Source of the DNA: Anaerosolibacter sp.
GTDB taxonomy: Bacteria; Bacillota; Clostridia; Peptostreptococcales; Thermotaleaceae
DNA: 64,000 bases
Direction: 5' to 3'
Assembly: GCF_029240175.1 (NCBI RefSeq)
Contig: NZ_JARBTM010000012.1
Coordinates: forward strand, 1-64,000
In this document: positions 17,250-26,400 of the stretch, piece after piece
Layout of the letters: each line of letters starts with the position of its first letter
Position numbering within the stretch: the first letter of the stretch is position 1
The notes under the pieces: model-generated
Told to the model about the DNA's origin: nothing
Seen by the model: the letters and a program-made list of their open reading frames with translations, nothing else
The model's database searches: none
Position numbers and translations under genes: made by a program

Positions 17250-17837
17250 ATGACAAAAAAAAGAAGAGTAATTTTGGTTACAGACGGCGATTCAGTAGCG
17301 CAAAGAGCAGTAGAAAAAGCTGTAAGCAATATTGGTGGAAGGTGCATTTCCCGTTCAGGTGGAAATCCTACCCCTGTAACTGGCATCGAAATTGTTGATC
17401 TCATAAAGACCGCAAAACATGATCCCGTTGTTGTAATGGTTGATGACAAAGGGTCTTCGCGGACGGGTCAAGGAGAATGGGCTCTATATGAAGTTGCAAA
17501 TCATCCTGATATCGATATTATAGGAGTGATCGCTGTAGCTTCTAACACCCAAGGTGTAAATGGAATTGAAGTGGACTTCTCTATCAGTCGAGATGGCAAG
17601 ATTGTTAAGGGTGCCGTAGATAAAGATGGATTTCCTAAACGGGGAAATGTATTATATGGGGATACCGTAGATATCATAGAAAAATGTCAAGTGCCTTTGA
17701 TAATCGGTATTGGGGATATTGGTAAGATGGCAGGAAAGGATGATTGTGAGATTGGGGCGCCCATCCTTACAAAAGCCATGGAAGAATTAATTAGAAAGAG
17801 CAGCAAAAAGGAAGAAGCAAATGATAAGCAGATATAA
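17250..17837 (+). CDS. Stage V sporulation protein AE, SpoVAEa-type soluble subunit
   Basis: A soluble 195-residue protein. It begins KKRRVILVTDGDSVAQ and contains VVVMVDDKGSSRTGQGE (~60-76), both characteristic of the SpoVAEa/'SpoVAE' small soluble family that accompanies spoVAEb in many spore formers. The role within the DPA channel is unclear. It is last in the operon, and its stop codon starts the long terminator hairpin shared with the PBP gene. Confidence 0.9.
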   Translation: MTKKRRVILVTDGDSVAQRAVEKAVSNIGGRCISRSGGNPTPVTGIEIVDLIKTAKHDPVVVMVDDKGSSRTGQGEWALYEVANHPDIDIIGVIAVASNTQGVNGIEVDFSISRDGKIVKGAVDKDGFPKRGNVLYGDTVDIIEKCQVPLIIGIGDIGKMAGKDDCEIGAPILTKAMEELIRKSSKKEEANDKQI

Positions 17838-17897
17838 TAACCAATAATAAAAAGATTACCACTCTTTTGGAGTGGTAATCTTTTTATTATTGGTTAT
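17837..17897. terminator. Bidirectional terminator, 28-bp perfect stem
   Basis: 17837-17864 pairs without a mismatch with 17870-17897 around a 5-base loop. It touches the last base of the spoVAEa stop codon and contains the stop codon of the convergent PBP gene. A/T-rich arms give T tracts in both directions. Confidence 0.93.
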
Positions 17898-20769
17898 CTG
17901 AATTGCTATCAATGATATCCGGTTGTGGATCTTCTGACATATCATTATTGCCATTCATATCATCAGGTATGAATGGAGGCGCTGTAGGATTTAGAGGATC
18001 AATGATTGTTCCATCACTTCCAGGATAGTGAACATCACATTCCCCTGGCACTTCATAAATATAGTCATTTGGTAAAACACCTGAAGCAGGATTAATAGGA
18101 ATTTTTCTCTGTACAAAAACACGCTTTTCAATCAGTGTAGGTGGACAGTATGGAGTAGCCAATTTATTGGTACTTGTATCGATTTCAACTTCGACATGAA
18201 CATCGTCATAATCTCCAGGTACAGTTCCTTTAATGAAGTATTCAGAGCGCACTGTATTTCTAGGATCAAGATAGCTTAGCTGGGTTGGAAGCTTACCTGA
18301 TTTGGTATCAACCTGAGCAGAAACTACGTTTTCAGGCCTCTGGAAGCTTCTAGGCGGAAGTCCTGCATGAACCTTGGACATTACGGTTTTCCAGAGCTGG
18401 GCACTAACTGTACTTCCACTGGCCAGCTGCATCTGCACATCATTTCCAATCCATACACCGCCTACATAATAAGGGGTATAACCAACAAACCAAGCATCAT
18501 AGTTATCAGAAGTAGTACCTGTCTTACCAGCTACAGGAATACTGTCATTACCATTATCCAATTTTGCTCTGTTACCTGTACCGCCGCTTACAACACTTTT
18601 TAGCATATCTGTCACAATAAAGGCAACCTCAGGCTTTACAACGAGATTCTTAAAGCTTGTGTGCTCTAGAATCACATTTCCGTCACGATCGGTTATTTTT
18701 ACAAAGGATTTTGGACTTGTATAAACACCGCCGTTGGCTAATGCTCCGTAAGCAGCAGTAATCTCTAAAGGTGATATACCGTTGGTCATACCTCCCAGTG
18801 ACATGGCAGCAAGGTTTAAGTCACTGGTACCACCTTGATCATCTACGGTTGTAATACCAAACTTCTTCAAATAATCTAAAGAGGTATTCACGCCAATTTG
18901 TTCAGTGATCTTTACAGCCAGAACATTGATAGACCACTGGAGGCCTTCTCTTAAAGTTGAAAGACCATGGAAGCCTTTATAGGAGTTCTTAGGCCAAAGG
19001 TTACCCTTTTCGTCGTAATTTGGCGCATCATCCACCACATCGGCCGCAGTCCAACCATTATCGATGGCTGGTGTATATACGGATAAAGGCTTGATGGCAG
19101 AACCAGGCTGTCTAGGGTTAATGGCACGGTTGTACAATCTCCGGCCTTTAATATCACGACCGCCTACCAATGCCTTGATCTCACCTGATTGATGATCCAT
19201 GATCACCATGGCTGATTGGGGTTGGACTACACCCTGATCGCTTATATAAAAGTGTTCTTTGTTTACAAGTAAAGTGCCATTATCTGTTTTCCCGAAGAAA
19301 TCAGGATTACTATCCAAGAATTCTTTGCTGATGACTAGATTTTTCTTATCATCATAGGATTTATATTGATGAGGGATATTCATAGGACCGCCTTTGTACA
19401 TAAGGTATTCTTTATCCGTACTAAGGCTATAGACATCCCTTACATTTGATTGAACTCCTATAATATTACCATTTTCATATAATGGATCAAAGCTTAGTTG
19501 GTGTCCTTTTAAGAGAATTAAGTTTCCTGCAGGGTCAAATTGATAGCCGTTTTTCGAAATCATCAACTGACCATTGGCGTTGATCAAGTTTTCATATTTA
19601 AATAATAAAACAGATCCTGTTTTGTTAAGTATATTGCCTGCCTTGTCTTTCTTTGCTACAAGTTGTGGAAAGTTCTTGCTGTCTTCATATGCTTTTTCTA
19701 ATTCTTTTTGTATATTTAAATCCATTGTACTGTAGATACGAAGCCCTTGGTTATATAGCATATCCTTTGCTTCTTCTTCTGTTTTATCTAATTCTTTCAT
19801 TAGGGCTTGTATGACATCGTGTTTCACTTGATCAACGAAATAGGAAGTGATACCAGTAGAAACTTGACGCCCGCCTGGTTTTAAGCGGCTCTTAATATCG
19901 ACACTTAATGCTGACTGATATTCTTCCTCAGTAATCATGTTTTCGTCTTTCATCAGCTTTAAAACCAAAGATTGTCTCTCTTTAAATCTTTCGTCATATA
20001 CAATTGTATAAATAGCATCAGAGTCATCAATGATAAAATGTTTACTTGGATCGATATCCTCTTTGCGCAATGTTTTCAGTGGTGAAAACTTCGATGGATT
20101 CTTGGTAATCCCTGCAATTAGCGCTGATTCGGCCAAATCTAATTCACTAACGTCCTTTGAAAAATATGCATGGGAGGCTGCTTGGACACCCCTGGCACCT
20201 GCCCCAAAATAAGAAGAGTTAAGGTATGCTGTAAGAATTTGATTCTTACTTAACTGACTTTCAATCTGCATAGCATAATAGGCTTCAATAATCTTTCTAC
20301 TATATGCCTTTTCATTAGACAGGTAGAGATTTTTGGCCAATTGCTGGGTGATGGTGCTGGCACCCTGAACCTTAGCACCGGCTTTCAAGTTTTCTAATGC
20401 AGCACGAACTATACCTTTAATACTTACTCCGTTATGCTTTTCGAAATTTCTATCCTCGATAGCAATAATAGCATTTTTTAAGTGGACAGGTATTTGATCA
20501 TATTCCACAGGAATTCTAAGTTCATTGCTTTCGACTTTTTCGATCAGATTGCCCTCTTTATCAAAGATAAAGGAGTTTTCTGACAATACAGAATCAAGCT
20601 TTGCCACATCGATAGGTTTTGCCGATTTGACAAGGGCAAATACCAATCCGCCCAATGCGCCTGAACCAATGAAACCAACCAATAGGATAAACACAAGGAT
20701 GATTCTCAATATGCTATATTTTTTCTTCTTTTTTTTCTTTTTCGTATTTCGCTCATTATTCTCTGACAA
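17887..20769 (-). CDS. Class A penicillin-binding protein (PBP1A type)
   Basis: A bifunctional peptidoglycan synthase of 960 aa. The N-terminus has a run of eight or more lysines, then one membrane anchor (YSILRIILVFILLVGFIGSG). The GT51 glycosyltransferase domain shows EDRNFEKHNG (catalytic Glu), QGASTITQQLAKN and RKIIEAYYAMQIE. The transpeptidase has PGSAIKPL (SxxK nucleophile), SIN and GKTGTTSDNYDAWFVGYTP (KTG). A long insert of ~200 residues separates the two domains. The C-terminal tail is rich in Pro, Asp and Asn. TTG 20769 follows AGGAGGG at 7 bases; an ATG at 20817 has no such site. Confidence 0.96.
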   Translation of the reverse strand: MSENNERNTKKKKKKKKYSILRIILVFILLVGFIGSGALGGLVFALVKSAKPIDVAKLDSVLSENSFIFDKEGNLIEKVESNELRIPVEYDQIPVHLKNAIIAIEDRNFEKHNGVSIKGIVRAALENLKAGAKVQGASTITQQLAKNLYLSNEKAYSRKIIEAYYAMQIESQLSKNQILTAYLNSSYFGAGARGVQAASHAYFSKDVSELDLAESALIAGITKNPSKFSPLKTLRKEDIDPSKHFIIDDSDAIYTIVYDERFKERQSLVLKLMKDENMITEEEYQSALSVDIKSRLKPGGRQVSTGITSYFVDQVKHDVIQALMKELDKTEEEAKDMLYNQGLRIYSTMDLNIQKELEKAYEDSKNFPQLVAKKDKAGNILNKTGSVLLFKYENLINANGQLMISKNGYQFDPAGNLILLKGHQLSFDPLYENGNIIGVQSNVRDVYSLSTDKEYLMYKGGPMNIPHQYKSYDDKKNLVISKEFLDSNPDFFGKTDNGTLLVNKEHFYISDQGVVQPQSAMVIMDHQSGEIKALVGGRDIKGRRLYNRAINPRQPGSAIKPLSVYTPAIDNGWTAADVVDDAPNYDEKGNLWPKNSYKGFHGLSTLREGLQWSINVLAVKITEQIGVNTSLDYLKKFGITTVDDQGGTSDLNLAAMSLGGMTNGISPLEITAAYGALANGGVYTSPKSFVKITDRDGNVILEHTSFKNLVVKPEVAFIVTDMLKSVVSGGTGNRAKLDNGNDSIPVAGKTGTTSDNYDAWFVGYTPYYVGGVWIGNDVQMQLASGSTVSAQLWKTVMSKVHAGLPPRSFQRPENVVSAQVDTKSGKLPTQLSYLDPRNTVRSEYFIKGTVPGDYDDVHVEVEIDTSTNKLATPYCPPTLIEKRVFVQRKIPINPASGVLPNDYIYEVPGECDVHYPGSDGTIIDPLNPTAPPFIPDDMNGNNDMSEDPQPDIIDSNSDNQ

Positions 20770-21113
20770 AGTAATCCCTCCTAATACACTAAGGAAAAGC
20801 AAAGTGCAAGTACACAACTTGAAATCATTATATCATATTCGCCAAAGTATGTTAATAAGATTCAGTTTTCAATTCGGTTACATTGAAAAGACTACAGCAT
20901 AGCGTGAGGTTCATCTAAGATTCCTTTTGATCCTGAAAGCATTTTTATGAGCGGATATAGACTTCGTAAATATGGAGCTCATAGCATAGGGAAAAACTGA
21001 AAATCATTATTGAAAACAATAAACAATATGATAAAATATCTATAAATAAACAAATATTTGTAGAATTGTTTAATGCGATGAAATGGTTTCACTTGATAGA
21101 TAGGGGGATTCTT

Positions 21114-21656
21114 ATGGACGTGAGGAGCGTGTTTTATGTAGGTGATGCTTGGACATCTATACTAAACAGGAAGGACACGAAAGCGTTACAAGAACTTTGT
21201 GAAAGTTGTATAGATTATTATCAACTCCATGGAGAAATGGATGTACCAATGAATGCAGCAGAGGAATTATTTGACGAGTTACCTCCTGGAAAGACGGGGG
21301 AGGATAAGATTGTTATCGGTTTATTCAAAGCTGAGGAAGAAATCATTGGTATTATTGAAACCATAAAAGGCTATCCCGACCATGACTGTTGGTTTATTGG
21401 ACAAATGATGATAGACCCAAAGTATAGGGGACAAGGGGTTGGGCATGATTTTTATAAGGGCCATGAAGCTTGGACATATAGTCAAGGTGCAGAAAGACTA
21501 AGATTAGGCGTACTGCAAGAGAACAAGAGGGCCTACCAGTTTTGGCAAGGATTAGGATTTGAAAAAATTGATACGAGGGAGAACTACAGAATTAAAGATA
21601 AGGTGACTGTGGTTTATGTCATGGAGAAAAAAATCAAACGTAATATAGGTAAGTAG
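21114..21656 (+). CDS. GNAT-family N-acetyltransferase
   Basis: A 180-residue GCN5-related acetyltransferase. The acetyl-CoA loop is RGQGVGHDFY (~residue 107), preceded by the beta-strand WFIGQMMIDPKYRG and followed by NKRAYQFWQGLGFEK, the standard motif B. ATG 21114 follows ATAGGGGG; an upstream in-frame ATG at 21066 lacks a site. Substrate unknown; it stands alone. Confidence 0.87.
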   Translation: MDVRSVFYVGDAWTSILNRKDTKALQELCESCIDYYQLHGEMDVPMNAAEELFDELPPGKTGEDKIVIGLFKAEEEIIGIIETIKGYPDHDCWFIGQMMIDPKYRGQGVGHDFYKGHEAWTYSQGAERLRLGVLQENKRAYQFWQGLGFEKIDTRENYRIKDKVTVVYVMEKKIKRNIGK

Positions 21657-21664
21657 TTGTCAAT

Positions 21665-22048
21665 TCAACAGTTTTTACTGTACAAACCAGCATAAAAAGC
21701 AGTTTCACAGATACGAAGCTTCACGTTGGTCCTAGAGAGCAATGTTTCCGCTGATAATAGAATATCTATAAAGTTGATAAGCTCCTTATTCTGAATCTTG
21801 GAATGGAGCTTTATTTTTTTAAAAAACATAAGGATTCGATTTGATAAAGTTTGAATATCTGCTGGAATATAAGGATTTGTAAGATAATTAAATTCATTTC
21901 TATATTGATCAATACCGCCTAACTCTGCGAATACAGATTTTAATACATATCCTAGGGCAAAATAATATACCTCAGGTTCGTTGAATAGGGTCGAGGTATC
22001 AATTCTGAAAATCACCTCAAACTTTTCTTGTAATACATTTGAATCCAT
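21665..22048 (-). CDS. Hypothetical protein, 127 aa
   Basis: No recognised family. The product is soluble, mostly helical, Leu/Ile/Asn-rich, and starts MDSNVLQEKF. ATG 22048 has AGGAGG 7 bases upstream; an ATG 24 bases further out lies beyond that site. It converges closely (8 bp) with the GNAT gene. Confidence 0.65.
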   Translation of the reverse strand: MDSNVLQEKFEVIFRIDTSTLFNEPEVYYFALGYVLKSVFAELGGIDQYRNEFNYLTNPYIPADIQTLSNRILMFFKKIKLHSKIQNKELINFIDILLSAETLLSRTNVKLRICETAFYAGLYSKNC

Positions 22049-22289
22049 TATGGTTCCTCCTAGCTTCGTCAACTTACCTATAGGATACCATAGGAGCTAC
22101 CCCATGGAAAGGGATATATTCATTAGAGCATGTGTGGAGAAAAGTCGGAAAAAAGGCTAGGGATTTAAATGCTTAAGGAAAATATTGTTATAAAAGGGAT
22201 GATTAGAGAACAAGATTAGACAACAAAATGAGACAAAAATATGTTAAAATATCAATGGTACATAGAAAATACATAATTAGGGGGTAAAA

Positions 22290-24287
22290 ATGAAAAGCAT
22301 TCGAACCAAAATAATCATACTTGTGTGCTGTATTAGTATTTTAGGACTTGCTATTTCAGGCGTTGTAGGCTATTATCTTGCCTCAAAAAGCATAACAAAG
22401 GAATCCCTTGGAAAGCTTCAGATGGCTTCTGACAAATATGGAGAAACTATAAATAGCTGGCTTCTTACCCAGGGAAAAGGTATTGAAGAAATTGGAGACA
22501 GCATCATGCTCCATGATCAATATGATACAGAAACACTATTAGGTTATTTAACCAATCGGACGGAGTCCAATGAGTATAGCATTGCGGTTTATTTAGGTTT
22601 TTTTGATAATCGTTTCGTTTCAGGAGATGGATGGATTGCGCCTGATGATTATAAATGCACTGAGCGGGATTGGTATAAGGAAGCAGTGGATAGAAAAGAA
22701 CTCATTTACACTGCCCCTTACGTTGATGCAACCACAGGAAAAATGATTATTACTATTGCAAAGCCAATCATGGAGAATGGACAAGTAATGGGCGTCTTAG
22801 GCTCTGATATTGAAATACAAAGAATTGTTGAACTCATCCAAGGAGCGAAGCCTTTTGAAAATAGTTATGGTTTCTTGATGGATCAAGACCAGAACATTAT
22901 GGTTCACCCTCATAAAGATTTTACGCCTACGGCTGATCGTGTCGTAAACATTTCGGCTGTTATGGAAGGGAAACTGATGAATGTTTTGAGTAATAAGGAG
23001 AATAGCACGACGCCTTTAGCAGACTATGATGATAATGAACGATATTTTTCAAGTGCAGTGATTCCTTCTGCAAAATGGACAGTTGGATTCGCCATACCTG
23101 TTTCGGAGGCAGAAAAATCTATGAATGGATTGATTCAGGGTTTTGTTTTGGCACTAATCATTTCCCAGGCAATTGCCCTAATCTTGACGTTCCTCTTAGG
23201 ACACTCTATCACAAAACCAATTATCGGGTTAACGAGGTATGCAGAGAACATCGCAAATTTAGATTTAAGAAATAATATAGACCAAAGATTCCTTTCAATG
23301 AAGGATGAGACTGGTCGGCTGGCTTCGGCATTTCAGTCAATTGTTGAGAGCTTGAGAAAGATATCCGTTCAAATTCTTGATTCTGCTGAGCATGTTGCGT
23401 CTGCATCTGAACAGCTAATAGCAACATCAGAACAGTCAGCTCAGGCATCTGAGCACATTGCTTCATCAGCTGAGGAAGTAACCCAAAGTGCAGAATTACA
23501 GGTAAAAGAGATTATGAATACAGCTGCTGCCATAGAAAATATTTCGTTACAAATTGAGGGGGTATCTAAGAATACCCAGCACATTAATGAACTAGGTGAG
23601 CAGGTTGCCCAGCAATCAAACACTGGAAAAGAAGAAATACAAAAGGTTATCCAGCAGATGAATCATATTCGTCAAAGTGCTCAACAGGTAGGTAAATCTT
23701 TAAGGGGAATTACAGGCAGTTCTGATAAAATGAATGAAATTACCGATGTGATCAAAGGGATCGCAGATCAAACAAGCTTATTGGCTCTTAATGCATCTAT
23801 TGAAGCTGCTAGGGCTGGAGAACAAGGTAAAGGATTTGCAGTGGTTGCTGGAGAAGTAAGGAAGCTTGCTGAAGAATCCCAAAAGGCTGCACAAGAGATC
23901 AGTGATTTGATCCATGAAAACCAGGCAAGTATCAAAGATGCCAACATAGCGATGGACACCAGTACAGAAGAAGTAAAAAAAGGAATTGCAATTGTCCAAG
24001 TAGCTGAGAAAACCTTTGTAGATATATCTTTATGGATTGAACAAATCAGCCAACAAATAGAAAGAGCAGCCAAGGCTGTGGAAGAAATATCTCAAAGTAC
24101 AAATGCTGTTGTGACTGCTGCAGGTAAAATTGAGACAATCAGTACAAATGTATCAAGTCAGATTCAAAATGTTTCAGCAGCCACAGAGGAACAAACTGCT
24201 TCAATGGAAGAAATTGCTTCATCCAGTTGTAGTTTAGGAGAGTTGGCTCAAAATTTAAAGGATACAGTCAAGGCATTTAAACTATAA
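22290..24287 (+). CDS. Methyl-accepting chemotaxis protein with dCache sensor
   Basis: A chemoreceptor of 665 aa. An N-terminal membrane helix (~9-30) is followed by a ~240-residue periplasmic-type dCache_1 domain containing a [21 protein letters not shown]-like core. A second membrane helix (~280-303), a HAMP domain and the MCP signalling coiled coil follow, with the hairpin tip [20 protein letters not shown]. The ATG follows TTAGGGGG. Ligands of this dCache type are often amino acids or organic acids, but nothing here identifies it. It is monocistronic. Confidence 0.95.
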   Translation: MKSIRTKIIILVCCISILGLAISGVVGYYLASKSITKESLGKLQMASDKYGETINSWLLTQGKGIEEIGDSIMLHDQYDTETLLGYLTNRTESNEYSIAVYLGFFDNRFVSGDGWIAPDDYKCTERDWYKEAVDRKELIYTAPYVDATTGKMIITIAKPIMENGQVMGVLGSDIEIQRIVELIQGAKPFENSYGFLMDQDQNIMVHPHKDFTPTADRVVNISAVMEGKLMNVLSNKENSTTPLADYDDNERYFSSAVIPSAKWTVGFAIPVSEAEKSMNGLIQGFVLALIISQAIALILTFLLGHSITKPIIGLTRYAENIANLDLRNNIDQRFLSMKDETGRLASAFQSIVESLRKISVQILDSAEHVASASEQLIATSEQSAQASEHIASSAEEVTQSAELQVKEIMNTAAAIENISLQIEGVSKNTQHINELGEQVAQQSNTGKEEIQKVIQQMNHIRQSAQQVGKSLRGITGSSDKMNEITDVIKGIADQTSLLALNASIEAARAGEQGKGFAVVAGEVRKLAEESQKAAQEISDLIHENQASIKDANIAMDTSTEEVKKGIAIVQVAEKTFVDISLWIEQISQQIERAAKAVEEISQSTNAVVTAAGKIETISTNVSSQIQNVSAATEEQTASMEEIASSSCSLGELAQNLKDTVKAFKL

Positions 24288-24363
24288 AATTATATGATTT
24301 TTTGTTTAAGCATCTAGGACTTGGGTATAAGACTATAAATAACTATGCCCAGGAGGAAGTCAA

Positions 24364-24513
24364 ATGACCGTATGCGATAAGAAATTTTGTTCTTGCCCGG
24401 ATGAAAATTGTGAGATTCATGGACAATGCTGCGTATGCATTCAGTTTCATTTAGAGGATGGTTCTTTGGTCCATTGTATGAAAGAATTTGCTGGCAAAAG
24501 CAGTCAAAGCTGA
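24364..24513 (+). CDS. Small cysteine-rich protein, 49 aa
   Basis: ATG 24364 to TGA 24513, behind AGGAGGAAGTC. The 49-residue product has eight cysteines (including CSCPDENC and CCVC) and two histidine-containing spacers, suggesting bound zinc or another metal. Similar tiny Cys-rich cytosolic proteins occur in Clostridia, but I cannot name the family. Its 3' end lies inside the terminator palindrome shared with the lacI-type gene. Confidence 0.75.
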   Translation: MTVCDKKFCSCPDENCEIHGQCCVCIQFHLEDGSLVHCMKEFAGKSSQS

Positions 24514-24541
24514 GGAAATTTCCTCAGCTTTGACTGCTTTT
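24496..24541. terminator. 46-bp perfect palindrome acting as bidirectional terminator
   Basis: 24496-24518 is the exact reverse complement of 24519-24541, with no spacer. It overlaps the last six codons of the Cys-rich gene and lies 14 bp before the stop of the convergent regulator gene. T-rich ends are present on both strands. Confidence 0.88.
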
Positions 24542-24554
24542 TGGTATAAAAATG

Positions 24555-25634
24555 TCACAAAATATAACTTTGAGCATGGAATTCGATGTTACTTTTTAAC
24601 ACGATTGTAGGTTGTATTTGAGTTAAATTACTAGAAGGATATTCTCCTTTTACCAAAAAATCAAAGAGCATTTTTGTGGCAACATAACTTTGAGTAGATA
24701 TTTTCTTATCAATAAGTGCGGTTAAGATGTTTTTCTCCAGGTAGCTGATGCTATCAGAAAAACAGTCATTTCCTACTAGCTTGATTTTTCCTTGTAAATT
24801 CATTTCTTCAATCAATTCGCAGATCAAAACAGTATGTCGTGCACTTTGAGCGTAAATGGCATAAATATCTTTGGTGTTTAAAATTGTGTTCCGTAATTGC
24901 TCTTTAACAAGATTTACATCGTGTCCGTAGGTGTAGATCAAATTGCTCCCAGGGAAATTAGTCTCTATATAGTTTTTAAAACCTAAGAAATTGTAATATT
25001 GGTCCAACATGGACAAATCACCAATCGGATTACCTGTCAAAATAATATTGGGGGAAAAGTCTGTAGGATGAAATGAAGTTAGTAATTCGGCAGCAAGATT
25101 ACCAACCATCTCGTCATAGCATTTTACGCAGCAAAATCTTAAGTCTTTATATAGATCAGACCCTAATAATGCGATAGGAATATTTTTTTGTGAAAATTTT
25201 TCTAGAAAGTATGAAGAGTTACTGTCGTCCACAGCGATGGTTAATAATCCGTCTATCTCATCGGCGTATAGATCATATACTTCTTTTAGCTTATCCCCGT
25301 GGCTGTTCTTTTGTAAAGGATAGTAAAAGTCTAGTGACTTGATATTAAATTCTGAAACCTGATCCAGAAAACGCCTGGCACCAATCCAAAGGTTCATATA
25401 GTAATACTTGTTGTTCATTGTTGGTTCTGGGAGAACAATTGCAATTTTAAAATCCTTTCGTTTTAACGAGGAGGCCATGTAGTTGGTTTTATACCCCATC
25501 TGTGATGCTAACTGTTTGATTTTTAGCACCATTTCTTCACTGACACCGTCTTTTCCTTGCAGGGCGCGGTGTACGGTAGTAACACTAATGCCCAAGTCTT
25601 TGGCAATATCTTTCATTGTCACCTTTTCGTACAT
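24555..25634 (-). CDS. LacI-family transcriptional regulator (probable regulator of the adjacent uronate operon)
   Basis: The N-terminal helix-turn-helix MKDIAKDLGISVTTVHRALQGK (shown from about residue 7) is typical LacI. It is followed by a hinge and a periplasmic-binding-protein-like effector domain; the whole is 359 aa. ATG 25634 follows AAAGGAG. It is transcribed divergently from the TRAP-kdgF-kduI-kduD operon, and LacI-type palindromes lie between them, so it is likely a KdgR-type repressor relieved by a hexuronate intermediate. The ligand is inferred from context only. Confidence 0.9.
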   Translation of the reverse strand: MYEKVTMKDIAKDLGISVTTVHRALQGKDGVSEEMVLKIKQLASQMGYKTNYMASSLKRKDFKIAIVLPEPTMNNKYYYMNLWIGARRFLDQVSEFNIKSLDFYYPLQKNSHGDKLKEVYDLYADEIDGLLTIAVDDSNSSYFLEKFSQKNIPIALLGSDLYKDLRFCCVKCYDEMVGNLAAELLTSFHPTDFSPNIILTGNPIGDLSMLDQYYNFLGFKNYIETNFPGSNLIYTYGHDVNLVKEQLRNTILNTKDIYAIYAQSARHTVLICELIEEMNLQGKIKLVGNDCFSDSISYLEKNILTALIDKKISTQSYVATKMLFDFLVKGEYPSSNLTQIQPTIVLKSNIEFHAQSYIL

Positions 25635-25732
25635 GTTATATAGCTCCTTTTAAAAGCATACAAATTGTAAAATATATTACAATGATATAGTAAATACCAA
25701 GTTGTGTCAATGAAACAAAGCAAACGATTACG

Positions 25733-25742
25733 TAAACGTTTA
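25733..25742. promoter_or_regulatory. LacI-type operator 1
   Basis: TAAACGTTTA, a perfect 10-bp palindrome with central CG as in LacI/CcpA-family operators. It lies in the intergenic region between the regulator and the TRAP operon, nearer the regulator. A related half-site (AAACGATTACG) sits just upstream at 25722-25732. Confidence 0.6.
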
Positions 25743-25891
25743 ACTAGAAAAAATACCAAAATAATTGGATTATATTAACAAATACTTCTTAAATATGGCA
25801 AAAAACCGTAAAAATTAGTGTTAATTATGTAAAAACATAACAAAATAACATTAGATAATTGACAATTCTAAAAGATAAACTTATAATTAAG

Positions 25892-25901
25892 TAAACGTTT
25901 T
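25892..25901. promoter_or_regulatory. LacI-type operator 2, just before the TRAP operon
   Basis: TAAACGTTTT shares the core AAACGTTT with operator 1, 159 bp away. It sits immediately upstream of the AGGAGG of the first TRAP gene, where a bound repressor would block transcription elongation or initiation. The pair spacing would allow looping. Confidence 0.6.
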
Positions 25902-25917
25902 CTAAGGAGGTGTGATA

Positions 25918-26400
25918 TTGAAACTCTATAAAAAAATTATTGATGGCATCAGTAAGGCTTTGGAAGCAATCGCAGCTATAATGCTGGTTTCCATGGTTAC
26001 GATTATTTTTTATCATGTAGTGATGCGATATTTTTTCAACCAAGCACCAAGATGGAGTGAAGAAGTGTCTTTGCAGCTAATGATATGGTTCTGTTTTATT
26101 GCTATGCTCTTAGGGGTCAAAGATGAGGTGCATATCAGCATAGACCTATTTGTAAAAAGGTTGCCACCTAAAATTCTATTTTATATCGAGATTTTTGATA
26201 AGATTATGATTTTGCTGTTTGGAGGACTTATGGCATATTTCATACAACCGTACATATTCAAACTGATGCGAAATAAGCTGCCAGCAACAGGAATGTCAGT
26301 AGCTGTGCAATACGTTGTTCCTGCAATTGTTGGTCTGGTTATAGTTTTTGTAGAAATTGAAAAGATTATATTGCAAGTCAAGGGGGAAAACAAATGGTAA
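25918..26400 (+). CDS. dctQ: TRAP transporter small membrane subunit (DctQ type)
   Basis: A 160-residue protein with four hydrophobic segments and the family signature around RYFFNQAPRWSEEVSLQLMIWF (the WSEE core is diagnostic). It forms the membrane complex with DctM, driving sodium-coupled uptake of the ligand delivered by DctP. TTG 25918 lies 8 bases after AGGAGG; GTG 25912 is too near. It overlaps dctM by 7 bases. Confidence 0.93.
   Translation: MKLYKKIIDGISKALEAIAAIMLVSMVTIIFYHVVMRYFFNQAPRWSEEVSLQLMIWFCFIAMLLGVKDEVHISIDLFVKRLPPKILFYIEIFDKIMILLFGGLMAYFIQPYIFKLMRNKLPATGMSVAVQYVVPAIVGLVIVFVEIEKIILQVKGENKW

Noticed and set aside
25660-25917. Riboswitch before the TRAP operon
   Set aside because: The region has operator palindromes but no conserved aptamer-like structure or long leader; regulation by the adjacent LacI-type protein is sufficient.
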